Below the pieces are notes generated by a model. The model was given only the letters and a program-made list of their open reading frames with translations. It had not been told where the DNA came from and made no database searches. Below, piece by piece: positions 1-11,700 of a stretch of DNA of 64,000 nucleotides. Made by a program: the position numbers and the translations under genes. Source of the stretch: Paenibacillus sp. FJAT-26967 (GTDB taxonomy: Bacteria; Bacillota; Bacilli; Paenibacillales; NBRC-103111); the NCBI RefSeq assembly GCF_001541095.1, contig NZ_LMXH01000001.1, positions 610,665 to 674,664 of the forward strand, in the 5' to 3' direction. Numbering within the stretch: the stretch's first letter is position 1; each line of letters opens with the position of its first letter.

Positions 1-1851
1 GTGCATATGTTAGAAGGGTTATCCGAAGCCGTCCCGTTCCGTCAAGGCAAGACGATTCTAAGTGTCTCCAGCATCTGTTTTGATGTCTTTCTTGTGGAGA
101 CCTTGCTTGCTTTGGCAAACGGCCTGCGGATCGTGATGTCCAGCGAGCGGCAGCAGAAGGACCCGAAACAGCTCAGTAAACTGATTCAGGAACACGGGGT
201 CGAGGTTGTACAGGCGACACCGTCCCGCTTGAAGCTGCTGTTGAATGAACCTTCTTTCGCTTCCTCTTGCGGGCATTTGGAATATATCTTGGTTGCCGGG
301 GAACAATTCCCTGTATCCCTGCTGCGCAGGGCGACGGAAATCATTCCCCGGACCGCCGTATACAATGTATACGGGCCTACGGAAGCGACTGTATATACGA
401 GCATTAAACGGTTGACGGCGGATAAGCCTATTACGATAGGGCAACCTCTTGTCAATTACGGGGTCTATATTATAGACCGTGCCGACAAGCTGCTTCCTGC
501 CGGTGCGATCGGAGAATTGTGTATTGCAGGCAGTGGGCTTGCTCAAGGGTATGTTAACAAAGAAACGCTGACAAACGAAAAATTCGGACTCTTGCGGATT
601 GTGGACGGAAATAATTTACTGAAGGAAGAACGGATTTACCGGACCGGCGATCTTGCCAGACGCCTGCCGGACGGTGACATTGATTTTCTTGGAAGATTGG
701 ATCATCAGGAGAAAATACGGGGATTCCGGATTGAACCGGATGAAATCAGCAGCCGCCTGCAGTCTTACCCGGGTGTCCGTGATTGTATCGTTACCGTGAA
801 TAAGGACGAAACAGGGGACAAGTTCCTGACGGCGTATTATTTGTCGGAGCGCGAGATGACGGTAGATGAATTAACGTCACATTTATCGAAGTTCCTGCCT
901 TACTACATGATTCCGCAGTATTTCATCAGGCTGGAACAATTCCCGATGACACCGAGCGGTAAAATAAGCCTGCGGGATCTGCCGCTGCCCGGCGGCCACC
1001 GTCCGCATCTGGGTGTGGCTTATATGAAACCGAGTTCCGAAATTGAAACAACCATAGCTAGGTGCTGGGCCGGTGTTCTGAAAATTGACAACATCGGAGC
1101 GGGGGATAACTTCTTTGATCTGGGCGGCAATTCGATCAAATTGATTGAACTGCTGTCCCAGATGGATTTGCATTTTCCCGGTGCCGTGCAGATTACCGAC
1201 TTCTTTGTACATCCGACAATCGCCAAGCTTGCTAAGCATATCGAGGCGGGCCGGAGGGAGATTACGACCATAGAGCCTGTGCGGCTCCCCGGAGAATATT
1301 TGAATCAGGCAGACCGGGAACGCGGAGAAGAGAACGTTGTTCTGCGCTATAAACTGGGCCCGGCACTAAGCAGCATTCTAAACGAGCAGGCCGATCAAGA
1401 CGGAGTCGGAACAGACGATGTCCTGATCGGTTTATTTGCTTTTCTGCTGGCTGAAATTACCGGGTCCAAGGCATTTCACATAACCGTTTATCTGAAAGAA
1501 AGATTAGGGTCCCTGCCTGTCGATTTAGAGGATCTGACGGATTTCACGAGCCTATACAAGAAGATCAATAATGAGCTGCTTAAGGCAGAGGCATTGAATG
1601 ATCCGGTGAGCAGGCAAAACAATTCCGGACGGGATCAGGTATATATCGGTTTTTCGAGTTCCACGAGGATGCCGGAATCTGTACGGGCACTGTTTGATCT
1701 TGTTTTGGTAGTATCGGGGCAGAGCGGAGATCTGTCGCTCTTGCTGGAATATAACAGCCGTATGATGCAGGAAGACAAAATGAACGAAATCTTAGCCAGA
1801 ATCGGACAGTTAATAGAATTGGTTCATTCGCCTTTGGCCAATCGACCGTAA
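1..1851 (+). CDS. NRPS module, 5' partial: A(partial)-PCP-half C
   Basis: C-terminal part of a non-ribosomal peptide synthetase; the frame is open to the left edge. Codons 1-330 are an adenylation domain entered after the A3 loop: FDVFLVE, YGPTEAT, YRTGDLA, KIRGFRIEP and the A10 lysine in PSGKI are visible. Specificity residues read by eye are D-V-V-Q-L-A-V-V-Y-K, close to glycine/small-residue codes. A carrier domain follows (LGGNSIK, phosphopantetheine Ser at codon 378). Codons about 435-616 resemble only the C-terminal lobe of a condensation domain, with no HHxxxDG motif. The next gene starts 27 bases downstream, so this module probably feeds the first KS. Substrate assignment is tentative. 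Confidence 0.9.
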   Translation: MHMLEGLSEAVPFRQGKTILSVSSICFDVFLVETLLALANGLRIVMSSERQQKDPKQLSKLIQEHGVEVVQATPSRLKLLLNEPSFASSCGHLEYILVAGEQFPVSLLRRATEIIPRTAVYNVYGPTEATVYTSIKRLTADKPITIGQPLVNYGVYIIDRADKLLPAGAIGELCIAGSGLAQGYVNKETLTNEKFGLLRIVDGNNLLKEERIYRTGDLARRLPDGDIDFLGRLDHQEKIRGFRIEPDEISSRLQSYPGVRDCIVTVNKDETGDKFLTAYYLSEREMTVDELTSHLSKFLPYYMIPQYFIRLEQFPMTPSGKISLRDLPLPGGHRPHLGVAYMKPSSEIETTIARCWAGVLKIDNIGAGDNFFDLGGNSIKLIELLSQMDLHFPGAVQITDFFVHPTIAKLAKHIEAGRREITTIEPVRLPGEYLNQADRERGEENVVLRYKLGPALSSILNEQADQDGVGTDDVLIGLFAFLLAEITGSKAFHITVYLKERLGSLPVDLEDLTDFTSLYKKINNELLKAEALNDPVSRQNNSGRDQVYIGFSSSTRMPESVRALFDLVLVVSGQSGDLSLLLEYNSRMMQEDKMNEILARIGQLIELVHSPLANRP

Positions 1852-1878
1852 CTTACACAAGTCAGGAAGTGAAGGAAC

Positions 1879-4800
1879 TTGATAAATCAGTTTGAGCATA
1901 TTCGGCGGTTGACGCAGAGCGGCTCTTTGGGGAAGGATTTCTCGCCCCCCGCAATCGATAAACTCGACAAAAGAGAGATCGCGATTATCGGAATATCAGC
2001 CCGGATGGCTGAGTCAAATCACGTAGATCAGTTCTGGGAACAGTTACAAGCCGGGAAGGATTTCATCCGGACGATACCTTCGAACAGGAGGGCAGATCAA
2101 GAGAGTTTATTTCGATCTCAAGGAATCCAGGCCGATGCCATTGAATATGCTCAGATTGGTTATTTAGATCAGGTGGATCGTTTTGATCCTCATTTTTTCT
2201 CGCTATCTCCCAAAGAAGCAAGCTTTATTGACCCCAGTCAAAGACTGCTGCTCACAGAAATATGGAAAGCAATCGAAGATGCGGGTTATGGAAGGGGCCA
2301 GCTTGCCGGATCGAAGACAGGCGTATACGTCGGCTATTCCAGCGATCCGCTGAGTGATTATAAAACGCTCATTTTTAATGTTTGTCCGGAGCAGGTAAGC
2401 ACCTCCGTTACGGGAAGTTTAAAATCGGTCCTTGCAAGCCGGATTTCTTATCTGCTTGATTTGAAGGGGCCGGCGATGGTTGTGGATACTTCCTGTTCTT
2501 CTTCCCTGGTCGCCGTACATTTGGCCTGTCAAGCCTTGCGGGTTGGAGAATGCCGGACCGCCATTGCCGGGGGAGTAAATATCCGTCTGCTCAATATAGA
2601 GGGGGAGGAACACAATAAGGTCGGAATCGAATCCTCAGACGGAAGAACCCGGACGTTCGACGCCAGTTCTGACGGTACCGGTGCAGGCGAAGGCGTAGCC
2701 GCTATAGTCCTGAAACCGCTCAATCAAGCTGTGCTGGACGGGGACCATATCTATGCCGTTATTAAAAGCAGCGCAGTTAATCAAGACGGAAATTCTATCG
2801 GTCTAACAGCGCCTAATTCACGCGCTCAATCGGAGGTTATCACAGCGGCCTGGAAAGAAGCCGGTATTGACCCCGAGACGATTTCATATATCGAGGCTCA
2901 CGGAACAGCGACGCATTTGGGCGATCCTGTAGAGATTGACGGCTTGAGGCAGGCCTTTGAGCAGCACACAGCCAAGCGTCAGTTCTGTGCCATAGGCTCT
3001 GTCAAAACCAATATAGGTCATCTGGACAGTTGTGCAGGAATGGCCGGCTTGATCAAAATGACCCTTGCTTTATACCATAAGCAGATCCCTCCGCATCTTC
3101 ATTTTAATCGGCCTAACCGGAGAATTCCGTTCGAGGGATCACCTTTGTATGTAAATGACAAACTGATTCCGTTCCCTGCATCGGGGCACCCCCGCCGGGG
3201 AGGTGTAAGTTCCTTCGGCTTGAGCGGAACGAATTGCCATCTCGTACTGGAGGAGGCTCCTCTTGAGGAACTGTCCGAAGAACAGGCCGGTACAGAAATT
3301 CTGACGCTTAGTGCGGATGACGAAGCGATGCTGAAGGTAGTTGCGAGGAGCTATCTGGACATCTTGGATACAGTCGAAGCGGAATGCCGTTTGCGGGATT
3401 TCTGCTACAGCGTGAATACAGGCAAGAAGCATCGCAAGCACCGGGCCGCCTTGCTCGTTAACGATATAGAGGCAGCCCGGCAGAAGCTTCGGGCGTTACT
3501 GCTCCCGGAACCAGCAGAGGCACCAGAGGCGGCCCCGTTTACATACAGGGGCAGTTTCGAGATCATTCCGGAAACGGTGACGGACAAAGGTCCTAACCAG
3601 CTTTCCGTGCAGGATAAAAAAAGGCTGGACGCGGAAGCGGAGAAGCAAGCCGGACAATATGCGCGTTCAGGAGGGAACGGTTCTGAGGCGGAGTTAGCCG
3701 AAATCGGCAGATTATATGTCCAAGGAGCGGAAATTCCCTGGGAACGTGTCTATGCTGGCGGAAGCAGGCGCCGGATGAGGCTGCCTGTGTACCCGCTCCG
3801 ACAGGAGCGGTGCTGGCTGCCTCTGGCCGGTGCCGAAGAGGACCTGGCATCTTCCGGCAGCGGCTATTATAGGGTGTCTTGGACACCCGCCGTACCGGAA
3901 CACACTAGTGCCCGGCAGGATGCACTCAGTCCCGTCCTGCTCATTACAAGCGAGGGCAAGCTTGGGACTGATCTTGCGGATTTACTAAGAAGTGAAGGCC
4001 GGACTGTCCTGACCGCCCGCTTGGGAACGAGTTTCGTCCGGGTAGATGACCACAGCTATCAAATCACAAGCAGCGTTGAAGATTACGTGCGGCTGCTTGA
4101 AGATGCTGCGGAGCGGGGGATCGGACAAATCCTATACATGCCGATGGCATCGCCGCAAGACGAGATTAAGCAGGTTAGCCAGCTCCGGGACAAACTCCAC
4201 AGCGGATTTCTGGGCTTGTTCACCCTTAACAAAGCATTGAATAAGACTGCTCTTTGTCATAAAGCGGAACTAGTCATCATTTCCCTAAGAGCCTCTGTAG
4301 TTACCGGAGAAGAGACAAGCGTATTTCCTGAGAATTATATGCTTTATGTGCTCGGCAAATCAATCCGGCTGGAGGGAAGTGCCGCCAAAGTCCGCTGTAT
4401 CGATATTGATGGAAACGAAGATGCGAAGCACATTCAGAGTGAACTGTACGCACCCGATTGTCACGCAGTGGTCGCTTACCGGAAGGGGCTCCGGCTGATT
4501 GAGGAGCTTGACCTGCTGACGCATGTACAGCGCAAAGATCCTGCCGTATCCCTCAAAGAAGGCGGCGTGTACTTGATAACGGGCGGCTCCGGGGAACTGG
4601 GAATGCTTGTTGCCCGCAGCCTTGCATCTGCCTGCAAAGTAAAGCTCGCGCTTCTTCAGCGGTCCGGTCCTCTGGATGAGGATCGTGTAAGAGCCATCAG
4701 GGAATCCGGCTCGGAGGTGCACGGCTTCCGCGCGGATATCAGCGATGAGGTGCAGGTCCGGCAAGCCTTAACCGGCATAAAAGAAACCTTAGGAGCCATC

Positions 4801-5730
4801 GATGGCATTATCCACTGCGCCGGGGCCGGGGTAGGCGAACGAGCGGGCAGCCTTCATGAGCAAAAGGAAGAAGAAGTGATGAAACTGCTGGCCCCGAAGG
4901 TGATGGGAACTTGGCTTCTGCACGAAGGGACTAAGAGCGAGGAGCTTGACTTTTTTATCATGTTCTCCTCGATATCCTCGATTTCAGGTGGAATCAATGA
5001 CGGTGGTTACAGTGCGGCTAACGGCTATCTGGATTCTTTTGCGGGTTTCCGTCACCTGGGTGGCAAATATGGAACAGCCATTCAATGGCCGATGTGGCAG
5101 GTCACCGCGAGCAAATACGGAATTAGCGATGACACGCACATGTACAAGACACTTCCGGACGCGAAGGCATTGTCTGTCTTCCATGATTTGATCGGCGCTT
5201 CAGAGAATAGAGTGGTGGCAGGTGAACTCCATCCGGACGTTACGGACGCTCTCAGCACAGTCAGTATACGAATGTCGGAGCGATTGGCTGCTGAGGTCGG
5301 CAGCCTGATTCCTGACCGGGCCGCCTTCTCTCATAAAGAAGAGGAGGTCGTCCTCAAGGAAACGGAGCTTTCATCCATTCAGCCCGTTCATCATAAAATC
5401 GCACAAATGTGGGCGAATGTGCTTGGGGTGAGGGCTGTCGGGGTGTATGAAAGTTTTTATGAGCTTGGCGGAGATTCGATCTTAGCGACCCGGTTATTCC
5501 GGCTGCTCGAACAAGAATATCCCGGACAGCTTCATGTTTCAGATATTTTCTCCTATCCGACTATTCACGAAATGGCGGTATACATTGAAAAGCTGTCTCA
5601 GCGTATGTCGCAGCCGGAGGACGATGATGAGCTCGACTCGATATTGAATCGTTTGGCGGAAGGGCAATTGACTTCAGCAGAAGCGTCTAAACTTTTGAAA
5701 ACGGTGAGTGATAACGAGTGGAAACCATAA
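1879..5730 (+). CDS. AT-less polyketide synthase, KS-KR-ACP
   Basis: One elongation module of 1283 residues. TTG start after a gaaggaa-type RBS. KS at about 33-460 has Cys206 (DTSCSSS), the EAHGTAT histidine and the KTNIGH histidine, so it should condense. There is no AT; the usual KS-AT linker runs straight into a ketoreductase (structural half from ~660, nucleotide loop TGGSGELG near 900, catalytic Tyr1044 in YSAAN). The KR lacks an LDD motif, which suggests A-type stereochemistry. ACP Ser1200 in ELGGDSI. The C-terminus carries a helical linker (LAEGQLTSAEASKLL). Unlike the later synthases, its N-terminus lacks the short helical docking segment. It should extend the chain from the preceding NRPS module and reduce the beta-keto group. 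Malonyl units must come from an AT not in this window. Confidence 0.93.
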   Translation: MINQFEHIRRLTQSGSLGKDFSPPAIDKLDKREIAIIGISARMAESNHVDQFWEQLQAGKDFIRTIPSNRRADQESLFRSQGIQADAIEYAQIGYLDQVDRFDPHFFSLSPKEASFIDPSQRLLLTEIWKAIEDAGYGRGQLAGSKTGVYVGYSSDPLSDYKTLIFNVCPEQVSTSVTGSLKSVLASRISYLLDLKGPAMVVDTSCSSSLVAVHLACQALRVGECRTAIAGGVNIRLLNIEGEEHNKVGIESSDGRTRTFDASSDGTGAGEGVAAIVLKPLNQAVLDGDHIYAVIKSSAVNQDGNSIGLTAPNSRAQSEVITAAWKEAGIDPETISYIEAHGTATHLGDPVEIDGLRQAFEQHTAKRQFCAIGSVKTNIGHLDSCAGMAGLIKMTLALYHKQIPPHLHFNRPNRRIPFEGSPLYVNDKLIPFPASGHPRRGGVSSFGLSGTNCHLVLEEAPLEELSEEQAGTEILTLSADDEAMLKVVARSYLDILDTVEAECRLRDFCYSVNTGKKHRKHRAALLVNDIEAARQKLRALLLPEPAEAPEAAPFTYRGSFEIIPETVTDKGPNQLSVQDKKRLDAEAEKQAGQYARSGGNGSEAELAEIGRLYVQGAEIPWERVYAGGSRRRMRLPVYPLRQERCWLPLAGAEEDLASSGSGYYRVSWTPAVPEHTSARQDALSPVLLITSEGKLGTDLADLLRSEGRTVLTARLGTSFVRVDDHSYQITSSVEDYVRLLEDAAERGIGQILYMPMASPQDEIKQVSQLRDKLHSGFLGLFTLNKALNKTALCHKAELVIISLRASVVTGEETSVFPENYMLYVLGKSIRLEGSAAKVRCIDIDGNEDAKHIQSELYAPDCHAVVAYRKGLRLIEELDLLTHVQRKDPAVSLKEGGVYLITGGSGELGMLVARSLASACKVKLALLQRSGPLDEDRVRAIRESGSEVHGFRADISDEVQVRQALTGIKETLGAIDGIIHCAGAGVGERAGSLHEQKEEEVMKLLAPKVMGTWLLHEGTKSEELDFFIMFSSISSISGGINDGGYSAANGYLDSFAGFRHLGGKYGTAIQWPMWQVTASKYGISDDTHMYKTLPDAKALSVFHDLIGASENRVVAGELHPDVTDALSTVSIRMSERLAAEVGSLIPDRAAFSHKEEEVVLKETELSSIQPVHHKIAQMWANVLGVRAVGVYESFYELGGDSILATRLFRLLEQEYPGQLHVSDIFSYPTIHEMAVYIEKLSQRMSQPEDDDELDSILNRLAEGQLTSAEASKLLKTVSDNEWKP

Positions 5731-8700
5731 AAAACTATATCTTGGAGCAGGTCGCTTCCAGGCAGTTATCGAAAGATGAAGCGAAAAAGCTGCTGAAAGA
5801 CCTTCATTCGGATACGCCTGAAGTGCAGGCGGAAGATGTCGCAATTATCGGAATCTCCTGCCGTCTGCCGGGCGCGCGTAATAAAGAAGAATTCTGGAGT
5901 TTATTGGATAAGGGTGCATCCAGCATAGGTCGATTTCCCGCCGGACGCAGAAAAGATGTCGATCATCTATTCGCCGTCACGGACGAAGATCCGTATAAGA
6001 TCGGCGGTTACTTGGAGGAGCTGGATACATTTGATCACACGCATTTCCGGATCTCGCCCCGGGAAGCGGAATTAATGGACCCGGCACAGCGTTTGTTTCT
6101 GCAAACAGCATGGGAAGCGCTTGAGGATGCAGGTATCGCAGGCACTCAAACCATGCATACGCTCACCGGTATTTATGTGGGAATCGACACGACCGGAGGC
6201 TCAAGTTACGCCAGATTGACGGAAGAGATCGACGATCCGTTAATGCTTGCCGGAGCCAGTACAAGTATAGTCGCGAGCCGGTTGAGTTACATTCTGGATT
6301 TGAAGGGTCCGGCACTTGTTGTCGACACGGCCTGCTCGTCCAGCCTTGTTGCCCTGCATATGGCATCCAAAGCCGTAGCATCCGGAGAAGTCGGCATGGC
6401 TATCGTCGGAGGTGTTGCACTCTCTTATATACCGCTCGGGACACATATGCTGGATTCGGCCGACAGCCGGATCCGCACCTTTGATAAAGAAGCGAGCGGA
6501 ACTGTCTGGGGTGAAGGCATCAACGCGATCGTCTTAAAACCGCTTAGTGCGGCTCTCCGCGACCAGAATAGCATCTATGCTGTCATAAAAGGCAGTGCGG
6601 TCAACAATGACGGCACATCCAACGGCATTACGGCGCCGAATGCGAGATCGCAGGAGGAAGTCATAACGAGGGCTTGGAAGGATGCGGGAATCCAGCCCGA
6701 TACCATCGATTATGTCGAGGCGCACGGGACCGGCACGAAGCTTGGTGATCCCATTGAAATCAAAGGTCTGACCGATGCCTTCCGTAAGTTCACGAACAGA
6801 AGGCAGTTTTGCGGCATTGGTTCGGTAAAGACCAATATCGGTCATACCATCGGCGCTTCCGGTCTTGCCTCTGTGATCAAGATGGCGCTCTCGTTGAAGA
6901 AGAAAGCGATTCCTCCGACTTTGAATGTCAGTCAGCCGAATCCGTTTATACCATTTGATGACTCCCCGCTGTACATCCATGATAAACGCACCGATTGGAT
7001 AAGAGGAAGTCATGCAAGAAGATGCGGGGTGAGCTCCTTCGGTTTCAGCGGTACGAACTGCCATCTAATCATGGAAGAAGCGCCTTGGTCCGAGAACCCG
7101 GCTGTACAAGCATCTGAACCCCCAGGTCACGTATTCACTTTATCCGCAAAAAGCCAAGAGGCGCTCAGTGATCTCGTAAAGACATACTGCGGCTGGCTTG
7201 CCGCCCATCCGGATTCAAATATCGGGGATATATGCAAGACCATTAATATGGGACGAACGCACCATCATTACCGTTTGGCTGTCACAGCAAGAAGTTCGGC
7301 GGATCTGCTTAAGAAGCTGGAAGGACTGCCAAGCATCGGGTCTCTCACGCTTCCCTTTCTAGGTTCTGATGTTTATTGCGGTGTCCACAGCGTGGTGACT
7401 ATTAAGACGGAACACAACCGTGATAGAGTCTTACTCGAGTCGGAAAAGAACGAGTTGACCCGCAAGGCAAATGAAAGCATCCGTTTAATGGAGTCATCGG
7501 GCTGGCTGGAACCATCGGCCGCTCAGATTGGACAATGGTATATCGAGGGGGCGGATATCCAATGGGAGTTTCTATACAAGAAACACAATTACCGCACTTT
7601 ACATCTTCCGACGTATCCATTTGAGAAGCACAGACACTGGATAGAGCGGAAAGCGGCGGACCGGGGAAGCGAATACGAGGGGCAGCTCCCCTCTCTGCTG
7701 AACCGCCGGGCAGCCGCTTCTTACAAGCAATGTATCTATGAAGCGGCGCTAAGCCCGCTAGACCATTGGTTTGTCTATGAACACCGGATACTAGGTCAGT
7801 ATATTCTTCCCGGCACTGTCTATCTGGAGCTCGCGCTCCAGGCAGCCGGTGATTATTTGGGCACCGGCTGCCTGGTCATAGAGAACTTTCAGATCCTGAG
7901 TCCGCTGATCTTCGCGGAAGAGGAGGGGAAGGTGATCCAGACCGTGCTGCAGGAGCAGGGGGATTCCTTTGCTTTTAGTATGGTCAGTTTAGAGAGTCAA
8001 GGCGCGAATGCCGCAGCCAGTGAGTGGACGGTTCACGCTTCGGGTGAAATCCGGTTATCGCAGGCAGAGACGTCCGGCCGGATCAATCCGCCGGATCTGC
8101 TAGATCTGATGCACCGGCATGAGGAAGAAGCCGTGCTGCTTCCTGAGCGCAAGGATGACGGGCTGGCACTGGGACTCAGGTGGCAGGGAGCCGTACGGAT
8201 AAAGGAACACGAGGGCGCGATTGTCGCTAAACTGAGTCTCCCCGGACAAGTTGCAGCGGAAACCAGCCAGTTTACCCTGCATCCCGCGCTGCTTGATATG
8301 GCGACTTCGATCGGGGCGATTAAGGACACTTCGAATGGGTTATTTCTTCCGGTCTCGTACAGACAGCTTATTATCCACCGGGCTCTTCCGGCTACTTGTT
8401 ACAGCTTAGCCAAGCCGCATGATTCGAATGATCCGGATAAGGAAGTATTGAAATACAACATCACGATATGGGACGAATCAGGACAAGTCGCCGCTGAAAT
8501 CTTGGATTACACTCTGATTCGGAAGAAGATACATCAGGGCCGTTTAAACCCGCTAGGCCGCACGGCTTGGCTGCCGGAGCCTTTAACTGCCGAGATCGGA
8601 GGATCCTTGCGGCAAGGCGGCACGGTTGTCATTTTTGCAGATAGACAAGGGTGGTCCAGCCGTATAGCAGCCTGCTTGCTGGAGCTGGGCACGAATTGTG

Positions 8701-11700
8701 TATTCGTATACAGAGGCAGTGAGTATCGCTCTGAAGAAGGAAATTATTTTGTGGGCAGTGATGAACAGGATTATGTCCGGTTATTCGCTGATTTGAAACT
8801 TTTACCGGTCACACACATTGTATATATTCATCCGGGAGAAGATCCTGCTTTTGCAGATATAGATACGGTAGAACGATTTGAGGCCAATCAGAAGGCAGGA
8901 GCGGACAGTCTGATTTTTACGGCTAAAGCGCTGCTGCATCATCAATATACCCGGCATATTCAGCTGGTGCTCTTGACCGGAACCGTTCATCCTGTCGATG
9001 GTTTTGAACAGACGCTGAACCCGGGAAGTGCCGCTCTGATAGGGCTGGCCAAAGTTATCGGGCAGGAATATGATCATCTTCCTTGCCGCTGCATTGATTT
9101 CGATGAGACGACTTCCGCTGAAACGATCATACGCGAAATGGCAGCGTCCGATCATACTTTTGTGACAGCTTTCCGCAGCGGAATCCGTTATCTGGAATAT
9201 TTCGAAGAAGTGGAGATGACGGAGAAAGCGGAGCCCAAGTTCGTCGAGCTGAAAGCCGAAGGTGTGTACGTTGTAACCGGAGGGTTAGGCGGAATCGGTT
9301 ATGAGACAAGTAAACAGTTGTTTGAGCAGAGCGGAGCGAATGTTGCTTTTGTCCATCGTACCCCGCTTCCCGGTTATCTGGATTTACTGAAGGGTACGGC
9401 GGAAGACAAACAGCTTCAGCGTCTGGCAAGACTCGAAGAGCTTAACGGACTTGGCATGCATGCCGAATATCACACTGCAGACATTGCCGACTGGGAGGAA
9501 ATGGATCTTTTATTTACAGAACTCAGAAGAGAGTATGGCAGGATAAACGGCATTATTCACTGTGCGGGCATAGCAGGCAGCGGGTTGATGCTCCGCAAGG
9601 ATATCCAGTCGTTTTATAAGGTTATGGAGCCCAAGATCAAAGGAACATGGGTCTTGGACCGGTTAACTCTCCAGGATGAGCTGGATTTCCTGATTACCTT
9701 CTCCTCCGTCGCTTCCCTGATCGGGGGAATCGGGCAGAGTGACTACACGGCGGCCAATTACTTCCTGGACCGTTATGCGGATTACCGCGCAAAGCAGGGA
9801 AGAAGGACGTTGAACCTTAACTGGGCTGCGTGGGGCGAAACGGGAATGGCGGCTGATCACGGCGTCAATAAGGACACGATCTTCAAAGCACTTCCCACGG
9901 CTCAGGCGCTTGAGCTCTGGGAGCATGTCCTGCAAAGCGACTTGTCCCAAGCAGTTATCGGCGAACTGAATCTTGAAGATACGGGGCTGCTTGGACAGCA
10001 CAAGCTGATGCGTCTTTCACCGAATGTGAGAGCCGCATTGGAAGCGCAGCCGCACGCCGAAGCCGGCGGGAGGAAGGCTGCCGTGAATAAACAAGCCGCA
10101 CCTCGCGTCGAGCTGACGGGTAAAGCGGACAACATTTACAGTGAAGCCGAACTTCGTATCGGGCAAATATGGGGCCAGGTCCTGGGCTTAACCCGCATTG
10201 ATATATACAGCGATATCTATAGCTTGGGCGGCGATTCCATCCTTGCTATTCATATCTGCAACCAGATTTCGGAGCAGTTTGATGAGAAGGTGGTAATCAG
10301 TCATCTCTTTGAGCATCCCACTATTCACCAGCTGTCGGTATATATGGAAAGTCTGGAAAATCCGGATGAGCAAGCTGTTGGGGCATTGAGTGCGGAAACG
10401 CCGGTTCATAGCCAGCCGGTACAGTTTACGGAGCAGCAGCAAGCGCTTCAACCGGATCTGAAACCCGAGGAGTATTCAGAGTATGAGCTTACGAGCTCGC
10501 AGAAACGCATCTGGTTCCTGCAGCAATATGATCCTCAGCTTGTTACTTATAATCTTGTGTCCAGCCTTCATCTTTATCATGAGCTTGATCTGGAGAAGCT
10601 GGAAGCGGCTATGAACAGTCTCATCAAGCGGCACGATATGCTGAGGGCGGTGTTCTCGGATAAAGACGGACAGCCGCAGCAGAAGGTGCTTCCGGACTAT
10701 TCGATCAAGCTAGAGTGTATGGAGCTGGCCGGGGAAGCTGCGGAGGAACGCTTGGAAATGCTGCTTATCGAAGAGCAGCATACCGTATTTGACCTATCCA
10801 AGCCGCTGCTGCGCGGGAAGCTGTTTAAGCTTGGAAGCGAGCACTACTGCTTGTCCGTAAGCTTTCACCATCTCATTATGGATGGCTGGAGCGCCCGGAT
10901 CTTTTTCGAAGAATTAAGAGAATTGTACGTTCAGAATCAGAATGGTGAGGCGCCTTCACTGAAGCCGCTTGCCAGACAATATACAGACTACGCGGATGAG
11001 CAGAAGAACTGGATTACCAGTAAGGAAGCGAATCAGATGGAACATTACTGGCTGGAAGAATTGGCTAAACCTCTTCCGGTTCTTGGTATGCCTCTGGACT
11101 ATAACAGACCGCATATGCAGACATTCCAGGGGAGTCATGTGTCCAAACGAATGGATGCGGACACATTCCTCCGTCTGAAAGAAGTAACAAAGCGTCAAGG
11201 CGTCACCATGAATATGATCCTGCTGTCCGCGTATGCCTTCCTGCTGCACAAAGTCAGCGGAGATAAGGACATTATAATCGGTTATCCGGTTGCAGGCAGG
11301 GATCGTCATGAGTATGAAAGGGTGCTCGGTCTATTCATGAACATGACCTGCATCAGATTTAAGATGGGCGAGATGCAGACGCTGGAAGAACTGATCCGGT
11401 ATACCAAGGCCAAATGTCTGGATGCCTACCGCAACGGTTCGTATCCGTTCGAGAATATTGTCGCCAAGCTCAATCCGGATCGTGATCTCAGCAGAAGTCC
11501 TATCTTCTCCACGATGTTCCAGTATTTTGAATACGCGCAGGAGAACCGCGGTTTAAGCCAATTCGACCTATCCTTGATTTGTAAGGAAGAAAGCGATGAG
11601 ATAAGCATCCGCTTGGAATACAACATTGCGCTATTTGAACGGCAATCAATCGAGCGCTTTCTGGACTATTACCTCAATGTGATCGGGGCCATACTGGAGC

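Noticed and set aside
3300..3860. Possible AT domain after the first KS
   Set aside because: The region is a linker of the wrong length with no GHSxG motif; the other modules are the same.
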